The notes under the pieces were generated by a model, which was not told the origin of the DNA, did not search any database, and saw nothing but the letters and a program-made list of their open reading frames with translations. DNA of 46,141 bases from Elainella sp. Prado103 (lineage in GTDB: Bacteria > Cyanobacteriota > Cyanobacteriia > Elainellales > Elainellaceae), in contig JALOOM010000024.1 of NCBI GenBank assembly GCA_025454395.1, positions 1 to 46,141 of the forward strand, in the 5' to 3' direction. Below are positions 28,476 through 39,118 of the stretch, piece after piece (the stretch's first letter is position 1; the number at the start of each line of letters is the position of its first letter). Position numbers and translations under genes: made by a program.

Positions 28476-28805
28476 GTAAATCTACTGAATTACTGAGATA
28501 GATCAACAGAATTTTGAGTAATAGCGCTGAAAAATCTAAACTGAACAGATACAACTGAATGAGTCAAACAATTGAGCTGAGGGAAATCGAAGGGAGATTC
28601 GATCGGGTGCTGATGATTCCAATGCTTGCGCATTGCACTCCTTAATCATTTTGACAGATTTGTCAGGGTTTATTCTGGTGCAGAAACTGCAATGCGTCAA
28701 GTTCTTCCCCCGATCTCCCTGCTAGAATGACTTTTCCTAAGCAGAGATAGAATAAGCTGTGTTGAGTTGTTGCAATTTATTTAAAGAATATTGAGGGTAG
28801 CAGGC
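28476..28805. other. 330-bp gap between divergent sasA and GT4 genes
   Basis: No gene is seen. TGACA-GATT-TGTCA (28652-28665) is a small inverted repeat overlapping a TTGACA hexamer at 28651-28656 and could be an operator at a promoter. No good -10 sits at 16-18 nt, so this is tentative. Confidence 0.35.
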
Positions 28806-29990
28806 ATGAAAATTCTGGTACTGGCTTGGGAATTTCCACCTCGAATTGTGGGCGGAATTTCTCGCCATGTGGCAGAGCTCTACCCCGAACTCGTCCAGTT
28901 GGGGCATGAAATTCATGTGCTGACTGTCGAGTTTGGCCATGCTCCCCATTACGAAGTGGTAGATGGTATTTTTATCCATCGGGTTCCAGTCAACGAAAGT
29001 CATGACTTTTTTCACTGGATCGCTAACATGAATGAAAGCATGGGGCGACATGGGGGGAAACTCATCAAAGAAGATGGTGGATTCCACCTCATTCATGCTC
29101 ATGATTGGCTGGTTGCGGATGCTGCGATCGCCCTCAAGCGCCTGTTCAAACTGCCCTTGATTGCCACAATTCATGCCACTGAATACGGACGCTACAACGG
29201 GCTATATACCGATACTCATTACTACATCAACGAGAAAGAAAGCCAGTTGGCGGCTGAGTCTGGGCGGGTGATTGTCTGCACCCACTATATGCAGTTGGAA
29301 GTCGGTTGGGCCCTCAATTGCCCTGCCGACAAGGTAGATGTGATCTACAACGGCATCTGTCAGGTGAAGAAACAGCCGCGACGGGAGTTTGATTTTTGGC
29401 GGTTTCGGCGACGATTTGCAGCCGATCAAGAAAAAATTGTCTATTACGTGGGGCGATTAACTTACGAAAAAGGGATCGATATCCTTTTAAGTGCAGCTCC
29501 AACCGTGATTTGGGAGATGGGAGGACGGGCTAAGTTTGTGATCATCGGTGGCGGCAATGCCGACGGGTTAAAACGACAGGCTTGGGATCTCGGAATTTGG
29601 CATAAGTGCTATTTCACCGGCTTTATGTCTGAGGAAGAACTGAACCAATTTCGCCGGATTGCGGATTGTGCAGTGTTTCCTAGCCGTTATGAGCCTTTTG
29701 GAATCGTCGCTTTAGAGAACTTTGCGGCCCGGGTGCCAGTTGTGGTCTCCGACACAGGGGGATTACCAGAGGTAGTTCACCACACGAAAAACGGCATTGT
29801 CACTCAGCGGGGTAATCCCGATGCGCTCGCTTGGGGCATTTTGGAAGTACTCAAAAATCCGGATTATGCCCAATGGCTGATTGATAACGCCTTTGAAGAC
29901 CTCGATCGACGATTTAACTGGGCCACCCTGGCCCGACAAACCGAACAGGTTTACTATCGAGCTTTGCAAGAGCAATCGGTCTTGGTTTGA
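28806..29990 (+). CDS. glycosyltransferase family 4 (GT-B fold)
   Basis: 394 residues from the ATG at 28806, with GAGGG 8 nt upstream; a TTG/ATG extension to 28791 is less likely. The N-terminal Rossmann half starts MKILVLAWEFPPRIVGGISRHVAEL with the glycine-rich loop of glycogen-synthase-like GT4 enzymes. The C-terminal donor-binding half has YVGRLTYEKGIDILL and the E-x7-E motif (PSRYEPFGIVALENFAA). It transfers a sugar from a nucleotide-sugar donor; the acceptor is unknown. A 38-bp perfect duplication begins in its last codons and includes its stop. Confidence 0.92.
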   Translation: MKILVLAWEFPPRIVGGISRHVAELYPELVQLGHEIHVLTVEFGHAPHYEVVDGIFIHRVPVNESHDFFHWIANMNESMGRHGGKLIKEDGGFHLIHAHDWLVADAAIALKRLFKLPLIATIHATEYGRYNGLYTDTHYYINEKESQLAAESGRVIVCTHYMQLEVGWALNCPADKVDVIYNGICQVKKQPRREFDFWRFRRRFAADQEKIVYYVGRLTYEKGIDILLSAAPTVIWEMGGRAKFVIIGGGNADGLKRQAWDLGIWHKCYFTGFMSEEELNQFRRIADCAVFPSRYEPFGIVALENFAARVPVVVSDTGGLPEVVHHTKNGIVTQRGNPDALAWGILEVLKNPDYAQWLIDNAFEDLDRRFNWATLARQTEQVYYRALQEQSVLV

Positions 29991-30033
29991 TCGCTCGAGC
30001 TTTGCAAGAGCAATCGGTCTTGGTTTGATCGCT
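29958..30033. repeat. 38-bp perfect tandem duplication over the GT4 stop codon
   Basis: Bases 29958-29995 are repeated at 29996-30033. The unit covers the last codons of the glycosyltransferase gene and its TGA, so a non-coding copy of the C-terminus lies directly downstream. Confidence 0.95.
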
Positions 30034-30098
30034 GATTCAGCCTAGATTCAGCCCAGATTCAGCCCAGATTTAGCCCAGATTTAGCCCAGATTCAGCCA
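30033..30098. repeat. 11-bp tandem repeat, 6 copies
   Basis: Six copies of AGATTCAGCCC (two of them AGATTTAGCCC, first and last slightly altered) follow directly on the 38-bp duplication. Confidence 0.9.
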
Positions 30099-30263
30099 AT
30101 CAACTGGTTTAGAGAAATAATCAAATAGGTCTGACGAGATCAGGGATCAGTTCAATGATTCAGCTCGTCTTCCCCGCAGCCATCAGCAGGTTGAACCGAC
30201 TTTATTGTGCCCAACTCCCATCCACAGTTCGGAAACCCGTACTCGGAAAGATAGAAGCATGGG

Positions 30264-30292
30264 TTGCGATCGGATCCGGGAGTCCGTTAAAT
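30264..30292 (+). promoter_or_regulatory. candidate groESL promoter
   Basis: TTGCGA at 30264-30269, a 17-nt spacer and TTAAAT at 30287-30292. The predicted start of transcription falls within the CIRCE element just downstream, as expected for HrcA repression. Confidence 0.55.
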
Positions 30293-30318
30293 TAGCACTC
30301 AGGAGTTGAGAGTGCTAA
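30292..30318 (+). promoter_or_regulatory. CIRCE element (HrcA operator)
   Basis: A perfect inverted repeat TTAGCACTC-N9-GAGTGCTAA, the classical binding site of the heat-shock repressor HrcA, 203 bp before groES. groESL should be induced by heat when HrcA is released. Confidence 0.95.
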
Positions 30319-30521
30319 TCTCAAAACTCAAGTTGAGAAATCTAAACCCTGTCGCGAGGGGAAGCCTCTAGTTCCAGAGGAATTAGAAAAAGCTGATTTT
30401 CGCGACTTTTAAGGGAAATTTCTGAGCAGGTGCTCTGGACGAGTCGGCATTTCGTAGTCCAAAGTATACCGATCGAAATTCCTGTATTTTAACCTTTCGT
30501 GTAATTCTGGAGAGTTCTTGT

Positions 30522-30833
30522 ATGGCGGCTGTATCTTTGAGCGTATCAACCGTTAAGCCTTTGGGTGATCGCGTTTTCATCAAAGTGAGTGTCTCTGAAG
30601 AGAAGACCGCTGGTGGCATCTTCCTCCCTGATACCGCAAAGGAAAAGCCCCAAGTTGGTGAAATTGCCGCAGTGGGCCCGGGCAGGCGGAATGATGATGG
30701 CTCCCGTCAAGAAGTGGAAGTCAAAGTCGGAGACAAAGTGCTCTACTCGAAGTATGCCGGAACTGATATCAAATTGGGCACCGAAGAGTATGTGCTGCTG
30801 TCTGAAAAAGACATTTTGGCAATTGTTGCCTAG
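30522..30833 (+). CDS. groES: co-chaperonin GroES
   Basis: 103 residues, the normal cyanobacterial length. It has the N-terminal [12 protein letters not shown], the mobile loop [19 protein letters not shown] that docks on GroEL, and a C-terminal segment with [18 protein letters not shown]. It forms the heptameric lid on the GroEL cage. The ATG has GGAG 9 nt upstream. It lies downstream of CIRCE and 183 bp ahead of groEL, presumably in one operon. Confidence 0.98.
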   Translation: MAAVSLSVSTVKPLGDRVFIKVSVSEEKTAGGIFLPDTAKEKPQVGEIAAVGPGRRNDDGSRQEVEVKVGDKVLYSKYAGTDIKLGTEEYVLLSEKDILAIVA

Positions 30834-30986
30834 ATTTTCGCAGGGTTCAGGAGAGATCGGATCGGATTTTTCCTTTGTACCTGTTGCACGGTGATGTATC
30901 TCAGCGCACAGTACTCCGATGCCAGTACTTTCAGCGCCTACATCTCAGCTCATGCATCTCAACTTTCACCCCTCATTCAACACTGA

Positions 30987-32654
<1,668 letters not shown>

Positions 32655-32726
32655 AACGCTCTGCTCCCTCAGCCTGGACTCTTTCGGTCTGGGTGATGGC
32701 AGCGCATTCTTGAGCTGAGGAAATAG

Positions 32727-32758
32727 CGATCGTCTTCTGATTGAAGGCGATCGTTTTT
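32727..32758 (+). terminator. rho-independent terminator of groESL
   Basis: Stem CGATCGTCTTC / GAAGGCGATCG with one mismatch, loop TGATT, followed by TTTTT. Confidence 0.8.
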
Positions 32759-33175
32759 GATCAAAAATTAGTCAAATATTGACCCAAAATAAGCGAAGGA
32801 TGACTCCCTCGCTTATCTGTAGAATTGATTTAAATCAGTAACGCTGGCGGAACAGAACTTACTAGGATTGCGTTCCATCAAACAAGTAATGCAATCAGTA
32901 TAGAGGCTTCACTTTTCTGAGTGCTAGCTTGAACACTTGCTTGAGTATTGCTCTAGCTTGCTCAGAACAGAATCCTGCCCGATCGAATTAGTCCTGCTTG
33001 AACTCACTGCAAGTTCCAATTCATCAAAATCTCCGATTCATCGAACTCGAAGCTGAACTCCTGCATCTAGGAAGCGGATCTAGATTACAGAATCAAGTGA
33101 ATGGGTGATCACTCACTGATAGACCGAACCTTCACGCTAAACCTTATGCTGATTGAGGCCGATTGCGCCGATCGC
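32759..33175. other. 417-bp gap without a gene
   Basis: It lies between the groEL terminator and the small basic gene. I see no open frame, RNA gene or clear repeat. GAATTGATTTAAATCAGTAA near 32823 has weak symmetry. Confidence 0.5.
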
Positions 33176-33331
33176 CTAGCCAATATAATTCAATTCAGCT
33201 TCCAGCAACCGAACCAGAGACTCATCGCCTCTTGCTTTGGCAGCTTCTAGACGACGCTCTACGTTTTTACGCAGATTTACCCGATGCATTTGCGCTGCTT
33301 GTGCCAACATTCTATGACGATCTTTGTTCAT
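33176..33331 (-). CDS. small basic conserved protein
   Basis: 51 residues from the ATG at 33331, with AGGA 8 nt upstream; starts at 33340 and 33379 are also in frame. The sequence MNKDRHRMLAQAAQMHR and on is Arg/Ala/Leu-rich and should form one or two amphipathic helices. No membrane segment. Small helical proteins of this kind are common in cyanobacteria but I cannot name a function. It may be expressed together with the neighbouring Hli gene's upstream region, but they are separate on the minus strand. Confidence 0.6.
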   Translation of the reverse strand: MNKDRHRMLAQAAQMHRVNLRKNVERRLEAAKARGDESLVRLLEAELNYIG

Positions 33332-33440
33332 CTTGAACATCCTACAAAATGATATTGTGCTATCCGAATCTTTCTCCAAGTTAGCACAAATCGCTAAACG
33401 GTAGCATATGTTACCAAAAATTAACTTGGTGACAGGCGCG

Positions 33441-33650
33441 TTAACGCAAACCTAGCCAAGTAAAAAAGTCTTGATGGGTCAACAGTTCTAGCAAGAGCAA
33501 GGACAGAAAGCCAATCATGGCAAAGCGGCCATTGATCAACTCAGCATATTGCGTCCAGCCAAACCTCGGTTCGGGGTGTGGTGCCGTCTCAAGCTCGGTG
33601 GGGATCACTTCGGGAGCAGGCAATTGTTCAGAAGTCATGTCAACTTTCAT
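33441..33650 (-). CDS. high-light-inducible protein (Hli/Scp, one-helix CAB family)
   Basis: 69 residues with one transmembrane helix carrying the chlorophyll-binding signature [21 protein letters not shown] (ExxNGRxAMIGF). An acidic, Pro-rich N-terminal tail precedes it. Hli proteins dimerise in the thylakoid, bind chlorophyll and carotenoid, and dissipate energy or protect photosystem II assembly under strong light. The ATG at 33650 has only a weak ribosome site; the ATG at 33638 is an alternative. It begins 15 bp after the 3' end of the GT39 gene on the same strand. Confidence 0.93.
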   Translation of the reverse strand: MKVDMTSEQLPAPEVIPTELETAPHPEPRFGWTQYAELINGRFAMIGFLSLLLLELLTHQDFFTWLGLR

Positions 33651-33665
33651 TCCAGTGCAACTGCT

Positions 33666-35327
33666 TCAAATTTTATCTTTTGTGACCAGTTGCCAGCCTT
33701 CTGCTTCGGCTAAAACTTTAAGCGATCGCAAGTTGAGCTGACTCAGCATCGCCGCATCCAGCAATAGATAAGGCTGCTCAGTTTGTCGCCAAGTTCGCCG
33801 TAATTGTTTCTCTTCGAGCGGTCGGACTAGCCGCTGACTATAGAAGTTCAAGGACGGACGATGATAAGGATAGGATGTGTAAACCGTCTGTCCGATCGGC
33901 ACTTGAGCCTCAACGATCGCAGCCACCGGACGCACTGGATAGGCCTCAGCCAGTTCCCAAGCCCAATGGGGTGAGATCATCAACAAGGCTAGAGCCAGAT
34001 AGGTACCCCAGACTAAAATCGACAATGTTTGTGGATTCTGTCGGTAGATCAGGATCGCAGCAACGGTAAATGTGCTCCCCACGGCCGCTGAAATTAAGCT
34101 TAAGAAGGGATCGGGCGGGGAGTGAGCGAACAGCCAATAGGCACAGCTCAGCCAACCCACCAATGCCAACCCGCCAAATAGAACTGGCCAAACTCGACTG
34201 TAGGGTATCAGCTCGATGGGTCGTAATTCGAGAGAGTTACCGTGATGCCACATTTCTGCTAACTGAGCCCCCACCATGAGAGCGATCGCCGGAAACAGGG
34301 GCAACACATACCAGGGCAGCTTGGTTGCCATCACGGAGATCACCAGTAGATAGACTCCACCCCAGACGATCGCCAGCCGGGCCCAACTTAAATTGCGGCT
34401 CCTCCAGGCTAACCGCACCCCTAGCGGTAAAAATAGAATCCAGGGGGCACCATATTTCAGCACTTCCAGCAGATAATACCAGGGTGGGGCCCCATTTGCT
34501 TCTACTTCAGTCCAGATTCGCTGCAACGATTGCTCCAGCAAGTTATGACTCAGAAATCCTGAACCATAGTGGAGCCATTGCGCCCCATACCAACCGATCG
34601 CCGGTAAACTTCCTAGCCCGAATCCTAACCAGAGGTAGGGCTGACGCAGCAGACGGGGCGTATCCCAGGCCAGAAACAGCAGCGCCATGCCCCCCAGCAA
34701 AATAGCCACAAGAATGCCTTTGGTTAAGCACAGTAGTCCGAAGGCTAACCCAGCACCCAGTAAATACCGATAATCTTGCCGCGATCGGAGCAAAAACCAC
34801 AGCATGAGCAAGGCAAAACAGAGAATGGCTCCATCCAACATGGCGAACCGGCCGTAGCGAATCACGGGCAGCGAGGTTAGATAAACCAGCGTGGCAAACA
34901 CTGCGGGCGATCGACGATAAAAAACCGATCGGCTGACTCCGTAAAATAACAAGACTGAACCCCAGGTCAGTAAAGCACTGGGAAGGCGAGCACTCCATTC
35001 ATGAATCCCCGCAAACTGGTATAAACCGGCGATCATCCAGTGGATTAAGGGCGGTTTATTGAAATAGGGTTCACCCCACAGGGTAGGATAGAGCCAAGTT
35101 TGGGTTCCAGCCGGGGCCTGCCAAATTTCTCGCGCCACTTGCGCCACCAACCCTTCATCCCAGTCTTTGAGGGGCACTGTGCCCAAATTCAGCATCAGCA
35201 AAATCAGTGCGGCAACCGCAAAAACCGCCAGCCAGAGCCGATCGATTAATGGATCATGCGGTTTTCCTAAAAAAATAGAAGAGTTGAAGCGCTCATTGCC
35301 GTTCATTGCATCATCTGGTAGAGTCAT
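33666..35327 (-). CDS. GT39-family membrane glycosyltransferase (ArnT/PMT-like)
   Basis: 553 residues with about ten or more hydrophobic helices. After the first helix comes the catalytic loop with the Asp-Glu pair (LKDWDEGLVAQVAREIW), then PYFNKPPLIHWMIAGLYQFAG, the GT-C signature. Enzymes of this kind move a sugar from a polyprenyl-phosphate donor to a lipid or protein on the outer face of the membrane. The acceptor is unknown. Its start overlaps the end of the ABC permease gene by 17 bp, so the two are likely cotranscribed. A start at 35306 is an alternative. Confidence 0.9.
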   Translation of the reverse strand: MTLPDDAMNGNERFNSSIFLGKPHDPLIDRLWLAVFAVAALILLMLNLGTVPLKDWDEGLVAQVAREIWQAPAGTQTWLYPTLWGEPYFNKPPLIHWMIAGLYQFAGIHEWSARLPSALLTWGSVLLFYGVSRSVFYRRSPAVFATLVYLTSLPVIRYGRFAMLDGAILCFALLMLWFLLRSRQDYRYLLGAGLAFGLLCLTKGILVAILLGGMALLFLAWDTPRLLRQPYLWLGFGLGSLPAIGWYGAQWLHYGSGFLSHNLLEQSLQRIWTEVEANGAPPWYYLLEVLKYGAPWILFLPLGVRLAWRSRNLSWARLAIVWGGVYLLVISVMATKLPWYVLPLFPAIALMVGAQLAEMWHHGNSLELRPIELIPYSRVWPVLFGGLALVGWLSCAYWLFAHSPPDPFLSLISAAVGSTFTVAAILIYRQNPQTLSILVWGTYLALALLMISPHWAWELAEAYPVRPVAAIVEAQVPIGQTVYTSYPYHRPSLNFYSQRLVRPLEEKQLRRTWRQTEQPYLLLDAAMLSQLNLRSLKVLAEAEGWQLVTKDKI

Positions 35328-36225
35328 CCGACTGAGTCAGCCGAAGCTGAATATACACTAGCCCGATCGCTATTCCCAACAAAAGTGTGGCCGCTGCTGC
35401 CGCATAGCCAAAATCGAATTGGGCAAAGGCTTGATTGTAAATGTAAAACACCAGTAGATTCGTCGCGTTGAGTGGGCCCCCGCCGGTAATCACATAGGGC
35501 TGCTCAAAACTGCGTAAGGTGAAAATGACAGTCGTGATGGTGGTAAATCCAATCGTCGATCGTAATCCAGGCAAAGTGATATACCAAAACTGCTGCCAAG
35601 CATTGGCCCCGTCAAGTGCAGCAGCTTCATAGCGACTAGCTGGAATCGTTTGCAGCCCTGCCAAAAAAACAACCAGATTGAAGCCAATTTGCTTCCAGGT
35701 GCTAAATAAGATCATGACTAGCATGGCCCAGACCGGATCGCTTAACCAGGGAATGGGAACCCCTCCTAGTCGCTCGATCAGCCCATTGACCAGTCCATCC
35801 GTCTGAAATAGCCAACGAAACCCCAGTCCAACAGCAACTAGCGAAGTGACAGAGGGAATAAAGTAGGCAGTTCGTAAAAATGCTTTCCAGGTAACTTGGT
35901 TAAGCAGTACCGCCAATCCGAGGGGGATCACCAAACTGGGAAGGGTAGTGGCGATCGTAAAGTAAGCCGTGTTGCCTAACACCTGCCAGAATTCCGGATC
36001 CCGCCCGAGGCGGCTATAGTTGCTCCACCCTACCCCATGCATCCCCGATCGGGTAAAACTACCTGTTGTAAAGCTCAGAAAGGCTAAATACAGAATCGGA
36101 TAAATGACAAAAATGCCGAGGAACAGCCCCGCCGGCAACAGAAATAACCATGCTCGTAACGTGTCACCCGATCGGGACAGATACGATTCAGGTTGATGCG
36201 ATACAACCCTCTTAGCCATACGCAT
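35311..36225 (-). CDS. ABC sugar transporter permease (MalF/UgpA type)
   Basis: 304 residues, six predicted membrane helices. The first is WLFLLPAGLFLGIFVIYPILYLAFLS and the EAA loop that contacts the ATPase is EAAALDGANAWQQFWYITLPGL. It is a subunit of a carbohydrate importer of the CUT1 class. The partner permease, ATPase and binding protein are not in this window, so it is an orphan here. The ATG at 36225 precedes a second ATG two codons on. It overlaps the downstream GT39 gene by 17 bp. Confidence 0.93.
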   Translation of the reverse strand: MRMAKRVVSHQPESYLSRSGDTLRAWLFLLPAGLFLGIFVIYPILYLAFLSFTTGSFTRSGMHGVGWSNYSRLGRDPEFWQVLGNTAYFTIATTLPSLVIPLGLAVLLNQVTWKAFLRTAYFIPSVTSLVAVGLGFRWLFQTDGLVNGLIERLGGVPIPWLSDPVWAMLVMILFSTWKQIGFNLVVFLAGLQTIPASRYEAAALDGANAWQQFWYITLPGLRSTIGFTTITTVIFTLRSFEQPYVITGGGPLNATNLLVFYIYNQAFAQFDFGYAAAAATLLLGIAIGLVYIQLRLTQSDDSTR

Positions 36226-36277
36226 TTCCGAAGCAGAGTGGCATGATTAGGAGGTTGTGCGTTGCAAATGTCAAGCT

Positions 36278-36940
36278 ATGTCTGAGCCGATCGCCCCCTG
36301 CATCACCAGTTTGATGAATTCTCATTTGATGAATCCCGATCAGTATCCCCCCGTTCAGCCAACTCCTGTGAAACTTGGCTTGATGGCATCGGGGAGTGGC
36401 AGTAATGTCGAAGCGATCGTCCAAGCCATCAGAACTGGCAAACTCAATGCCCAGATTCAGGTGTTAGTCTACAACAATCCCGATGCCAAGGTAGCAGAAC
36501 GGGCCGATCGGCTCAAGATTCCGAACGTGTTGCTGAACCACCGGCAATTTAGCTGCCGGGAAGCCCTGGATCAGGCAATTGCGGAAACCATGCAGGAGCA
36601 TAACGTGGAATGGGTGATCATGGCGGGCTGGATGCGGATTGTGACGCAGGTTTTAATCGATGCTTTTCCCCAGCGTATCCTCAACATCCACCCCAGTCTA
36701 CTGCCGAGTTTTCCCGGTGCCCATGCGATCGATTTGGCCCTCGCGGCTGGAGTCAAAATCACGGGCTGCACGGTTCATTATGTTGAACTGAAAGTAGACA
36801 GTGGCCCAATCATCATCCAAGCGGCTGTGCCGGTTTTACCTGACGACACTCAAGAAACGCTACATCAGCGGATTCAGGTGCAGGAACACCGGATTTATCC
36901 CCTGGCTATTGCCTTAGCCGTAGCGGCACAAAACCGTTAG
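36278..36940 (+). CDS. purN: phosphoribosylglycinamide formyltransferase
   Basis: 220 residues from the ATG at 36278. It transfers the formyl group of 10-formyl-THF to GAR in purine synthesis. Motifs: LGLMASGSGSNVEAIV near residue 37, VLVYNNPDAKVAERA, VEWVIMAGWMRIVTQ, the catalytic NIHPSLLPSFPGAHAI (Asn and His), and VHYVELKVDSGPIIIQ with the catalytic Asp. The N-terminus is about 35 residues longer than in E. coli. The start is ambiguous: AGGAGG at 36249-36254 is poorly placed for any in-frame start (GTG at 36257 is only 2 nt away, ATG at 36278 is 23 nt away), and ATGs at 36314 and 36329 are further options. Confidence 0.94.
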   Translation: MSEPIAPCITSLMNSHLMNPDQYPPVQPTPVKLGLMASGSGSNVEAIVQAIRTGKLNAQIQVLVYNNPDAKVAERADRLKIPNVLLNHRQFSCREALDQAIAETMQEHNVEWVIMAGWMRIVTQVLIDAFPQRILNIHPSLLPSFPGAHAIDLALAAGVKITGCTVHYVELKVDSGPIIIQAAVPVLPDDTQETLHQRIQVQEHRIYPLAIALAVAAQNR

Positions 36941-36959
36941 TTGGAAGCGGTTCCAACTA
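36938..36959 (+). terminator. hairpin at the purN stop, possible terminator
   Basis: A perfect 9-bp stem TAGTTGGAA / TTCCAACTA with GCGG loop, and the purN stop codon is in the first arm. No T tract follows, so it could be an RNA-stabilising hairpin or a weak terminator. Confidence 0.4.
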
Positions 36960-36980
36960 GAACAACCAGAGAGCAGTACC

Positions 36981-37018
36981 TCGATCGAAGGTGGAGCTTT
37001 CGATCGAAGGTGGAGCTT
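36981..37018. repeat. 19-bp perfect tandem duplication over the map stop codon
   Basis: TCGATCGAAGGTGGAGCTT at 36981-36999 and 37000-37018; the second copy covers most of the TAA (minus strand) of map. Confidence 0.95.
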
Positions 37019-37859
37019 AAAGTTGCGATCGATCCGTCAGAATCTCATAACCCTCTTCGGTCACTAACACCGTATGTTCAAACTGTGCCGAGAGGGAGCG
37101 ATCAACAGTCACCACGGTCCAGCGATCGGATAGGGTGCGGGTGTGCTTTGAGCCTAGATTGAGAATCGGCTCGATCGCCAGGGTCATCCCAGCCCGCAGC
37201 TTAACATTCGGCAGCTCATGGGTACGGAAATTGAATACTGAAGGCTCCTCATGGAGATTCCGTCCCACCCCATGCCCGGTAAAGTCTTCCACAATTTTGT
37301 AGCCGTTGGACTCTGCATGATCTTGAATTGCGCCAGCAATATCCAGCAGAAATTTACCCGCTTTAACCTGTGCAATGCCCTGGTACAGCGTTTCTTCGGC
37401 TACTTTGATGAGCTGGGCAGCAGCCGGTTTGACCTCACCAACAGCGATCGTGATACAGGAGTCTCCATGAAATCCCTCAAAGTAGGCCCCTGTATCGACC
37501 TTGAGAATATCGCCGGATCGAATCAACTTTTTGCGGCTGGGAATCCCATGCACCACTTCATCATTGAGGCTCGAACAGATGGAACCCGGAAAACCATGGT
37601 ATCCCTTGAAGCTAGGTGTTGCCTCCATCTCCCGAATGCGCTTTTCAGCGTAGGCATCTAAATCCGCCGTGGTCATACCAGGCTCTACCAAAGTTGAGAT
37701 CTCTTTCAGAACCGTCGCGACAATTCGACCAGCCTGCCGCATAATTTCAATTTCTGCGGCTGTCTTAAGTTCGATACCCCGTCGTTGCCGTTTGCTCCGA
37801 GGTGGAGTGGCAGACTGTGGAGTGGCAGACTGTGGGAGAAGATGGGTCAAAATATTCAT
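37017..37859 (-). CDS. map: methionine aminopeptidase, type I
   Basis: 280 residues. It removes the initiator Met from nascent proteins. Metal ligands D122, D133, H196, E230 and E261 and substrate His 104 are all present ([51 protein letters not shown]). The N-terminal 28 residues extend beyond E. coli Map and include a PQSAT duplication (residues 9-18) made by a 15-bp tandem repeat. Another 19-bp repeat lies over its stop. Confidence 0.97.
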   Translation of the reverse strand: MNILTHLLPQSATPQSATPPRSKRQRRGIELKTAAEIEIMRQAGRIVATVLKEISTLVEPGMTTADLDAYAEKRIREMEATPSFKGYHGFPGSICSSLNDEVVHGIPSRKKLIRSGDILKVDTGAYFEGFHGDSCITIAVGEVKPAAAQLIKVAEETLYQGIAQVKAGKFLLDIAGAIQDHAESNGYKIVEDFTGHGVGRNLHEEPSVFNFRTHELPNVKLRAGMTLAIEPILNLGSKHTRTLSDRWTVVTVDRSLSAQFEHTVLVTEEGYEILTDRSQL

Positions 37860-38088
37860 GCGGCAAGCGTGAGGATTTAGCGTGCAAAAGAGAGGGTTAA
37901 GAGGGTTAACATCGAAGACTGGAAGGTGCGATCACTAGCCTTCGGGCTATCAATCAGGCTACTAATATCGCTTAAAATGCTGCTCCTATGCTAGCAACTT
38001 CCTGGGTTTGAAATTAATTGCCAACTGGACTAGACTGTTGCCACAATTCCAGGCTAAGATTAACGATTGTGAGTTTTCGAGAAATCCA

Positions 38089-38451
38089 ATGAACGCTCAA
38101 GAGATTATCAACTCCATTGAATCGGAGCAGTTGAAATCGGATCTGCCGATCATCCATGTCGGAGATACCGTCAAAGTCGGTGTTGTGATCCAGGAAGGCG
38201 GCAAAGAGCGCGTTCAGCCCTACGAAGGCACTGTCATTGCCATGCGGAATGGCGGAATTAACCGTACTATCACGGTACGGCGCATTTTCCAGGGTGTCGG
38301 CGTTGAGCGAGTGTTCCTAGTCCATTCTCCTCGGGTTGCTAGCATCAAAGTATTGCGGCGAGGTAAGGCTCGTCGGGCTAAACTATATTACCTCCGTGAT
38401 CGGGTGGGTAAAGCGACCCGCTTGAAGCAGCGGTTTGATCGTCCTCTCTAA
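38089..38451 (+). CDS. rplS: 50S ribosomal protein L19
   Basis: 120 residues from the ATG at 38089 (a start at 38008 would add 27 unlike residues). Conserved: [50 protein letters not shown] and [25 protein letters not shown]. It sits at the interface of the two ribosomal subunits. The upstream purine-rich sequence CGAGAAA is only a weak ribosome site. Confidence 0.97.
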   Translation: MNAQEIINSIESEQLKSDLPIIHVGDTVKVGVVIQEGGKERVQPYEGTVIAMRNGGINRTITVRRIFQGVGVERVFLVHSPRVASIKVLRRGKARRAKLYYLRDRVGKATRLKQRFDRPL

Positions 38452-38693
38452 TATCAATCGATGGGCTTGTGCCTTGGATCCACAAAGCTATGGGCTTGTG
38501 TGGTGAAGATAGTAGGTTGAATGGGATGGGTTCGCGAAATCGAGCAAAATTTTCAGCTTGCTCGAACTATTGTCACGGAACTGCGGAATATTTTCGATTT
38601 GCCTGACCACCAAATTTGCTGCCCATTCGTAGTCAATCTGTTCGGATTAGCTGTTAGACTAGGATAGGCAATTAAGAAGTGTTCACTATACGT

Positions 38694-38766
38694 GCGTCCT
38701 TAGTTCAGTTGGTAGAACGCAGGTCTCCAAAACCTGATGTCGGGGGTTCGAGTCCTCCAGGGCGCG
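38694..38766 (+). tRNA. tRNA-Trp (anticodon CCA)
   Basis: 73 nt. The acceptor stem GCGTCCT pairs with AGGGCGC (one G-U pair); the anticodon stem CAGGT/ACCTG holds the loop CTCCAAA with anticodon CCA; the T arm contains GGTTCGAGTCC. The discriminator base is G and no CCA is encoded. It lies just upstream of secE, a gene order widespread in bacteria. Confidence 0.96.
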
Positions 38767-38848
38767 CTCGATCATTTTGTATCTAGTTAATGCCCCTTCA
38801 GCTTGACTAGGTCATCTTATTTATTTCGTGGCGAGGCGCGAGTAGATT

Positions 38849-39118
38849 GTGGCAAAAAAGAGCGAAACGGATGTAACAAGCAGTAAGGAAGCGAAAGACT
38901 CTAAGGAGCCTAAAAAGTCTGCTGAGAGTTCATCAGGTTTCAGTCCAGCATCTTTTCTGCAAGGGACTAAAGAGGAGCTGGATAAAGTGGTTTGGCCGAG
39001 CCGTCAGCAACTCATTAGTGAGTCGATCGCCGTGATTTTGATGGTGACACTCTCTGCAACCACAATTTACTTGATCGATAACTTATTCGGTTGGGTGGCG
39101 AAGCAGGTGTTTCAATGA
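38849..39118 (+). CDS. secE: preprotein translocase subunit SecE
   Basis: 89 residues from the GTG at 38849. A charged Lys/Ser/Glu-rich N-terminus is followed by the amphipathic helix FLQGTKEELDKVVWPSRQQL (conserved E-L-x-K-V-x-W-P-S/T) and one membrane helix (SIAVILMVTLSATTIYLIDNLF). It clamps the SecY channel together. It starts the conserved secE-nusG-rplK-rplA run, and its TGA overlaps the nusG ATG by 4 bp. Confidence 0.96.
   Translation: MAKKSETDVTSSKEAKDSKEPKKSAESSSGFSPASFLQGTKEELDKVVWPSRQQLISESIAVILMVTLSATTIYLIDNLFGWVAKQVFQ

Noticed and set aside
28737..29174. 145-codon frame on the minus strand
   Set aside because: It lies antisense to the start of the GT4 gene, whose protein is clearly real; it is a shadow.
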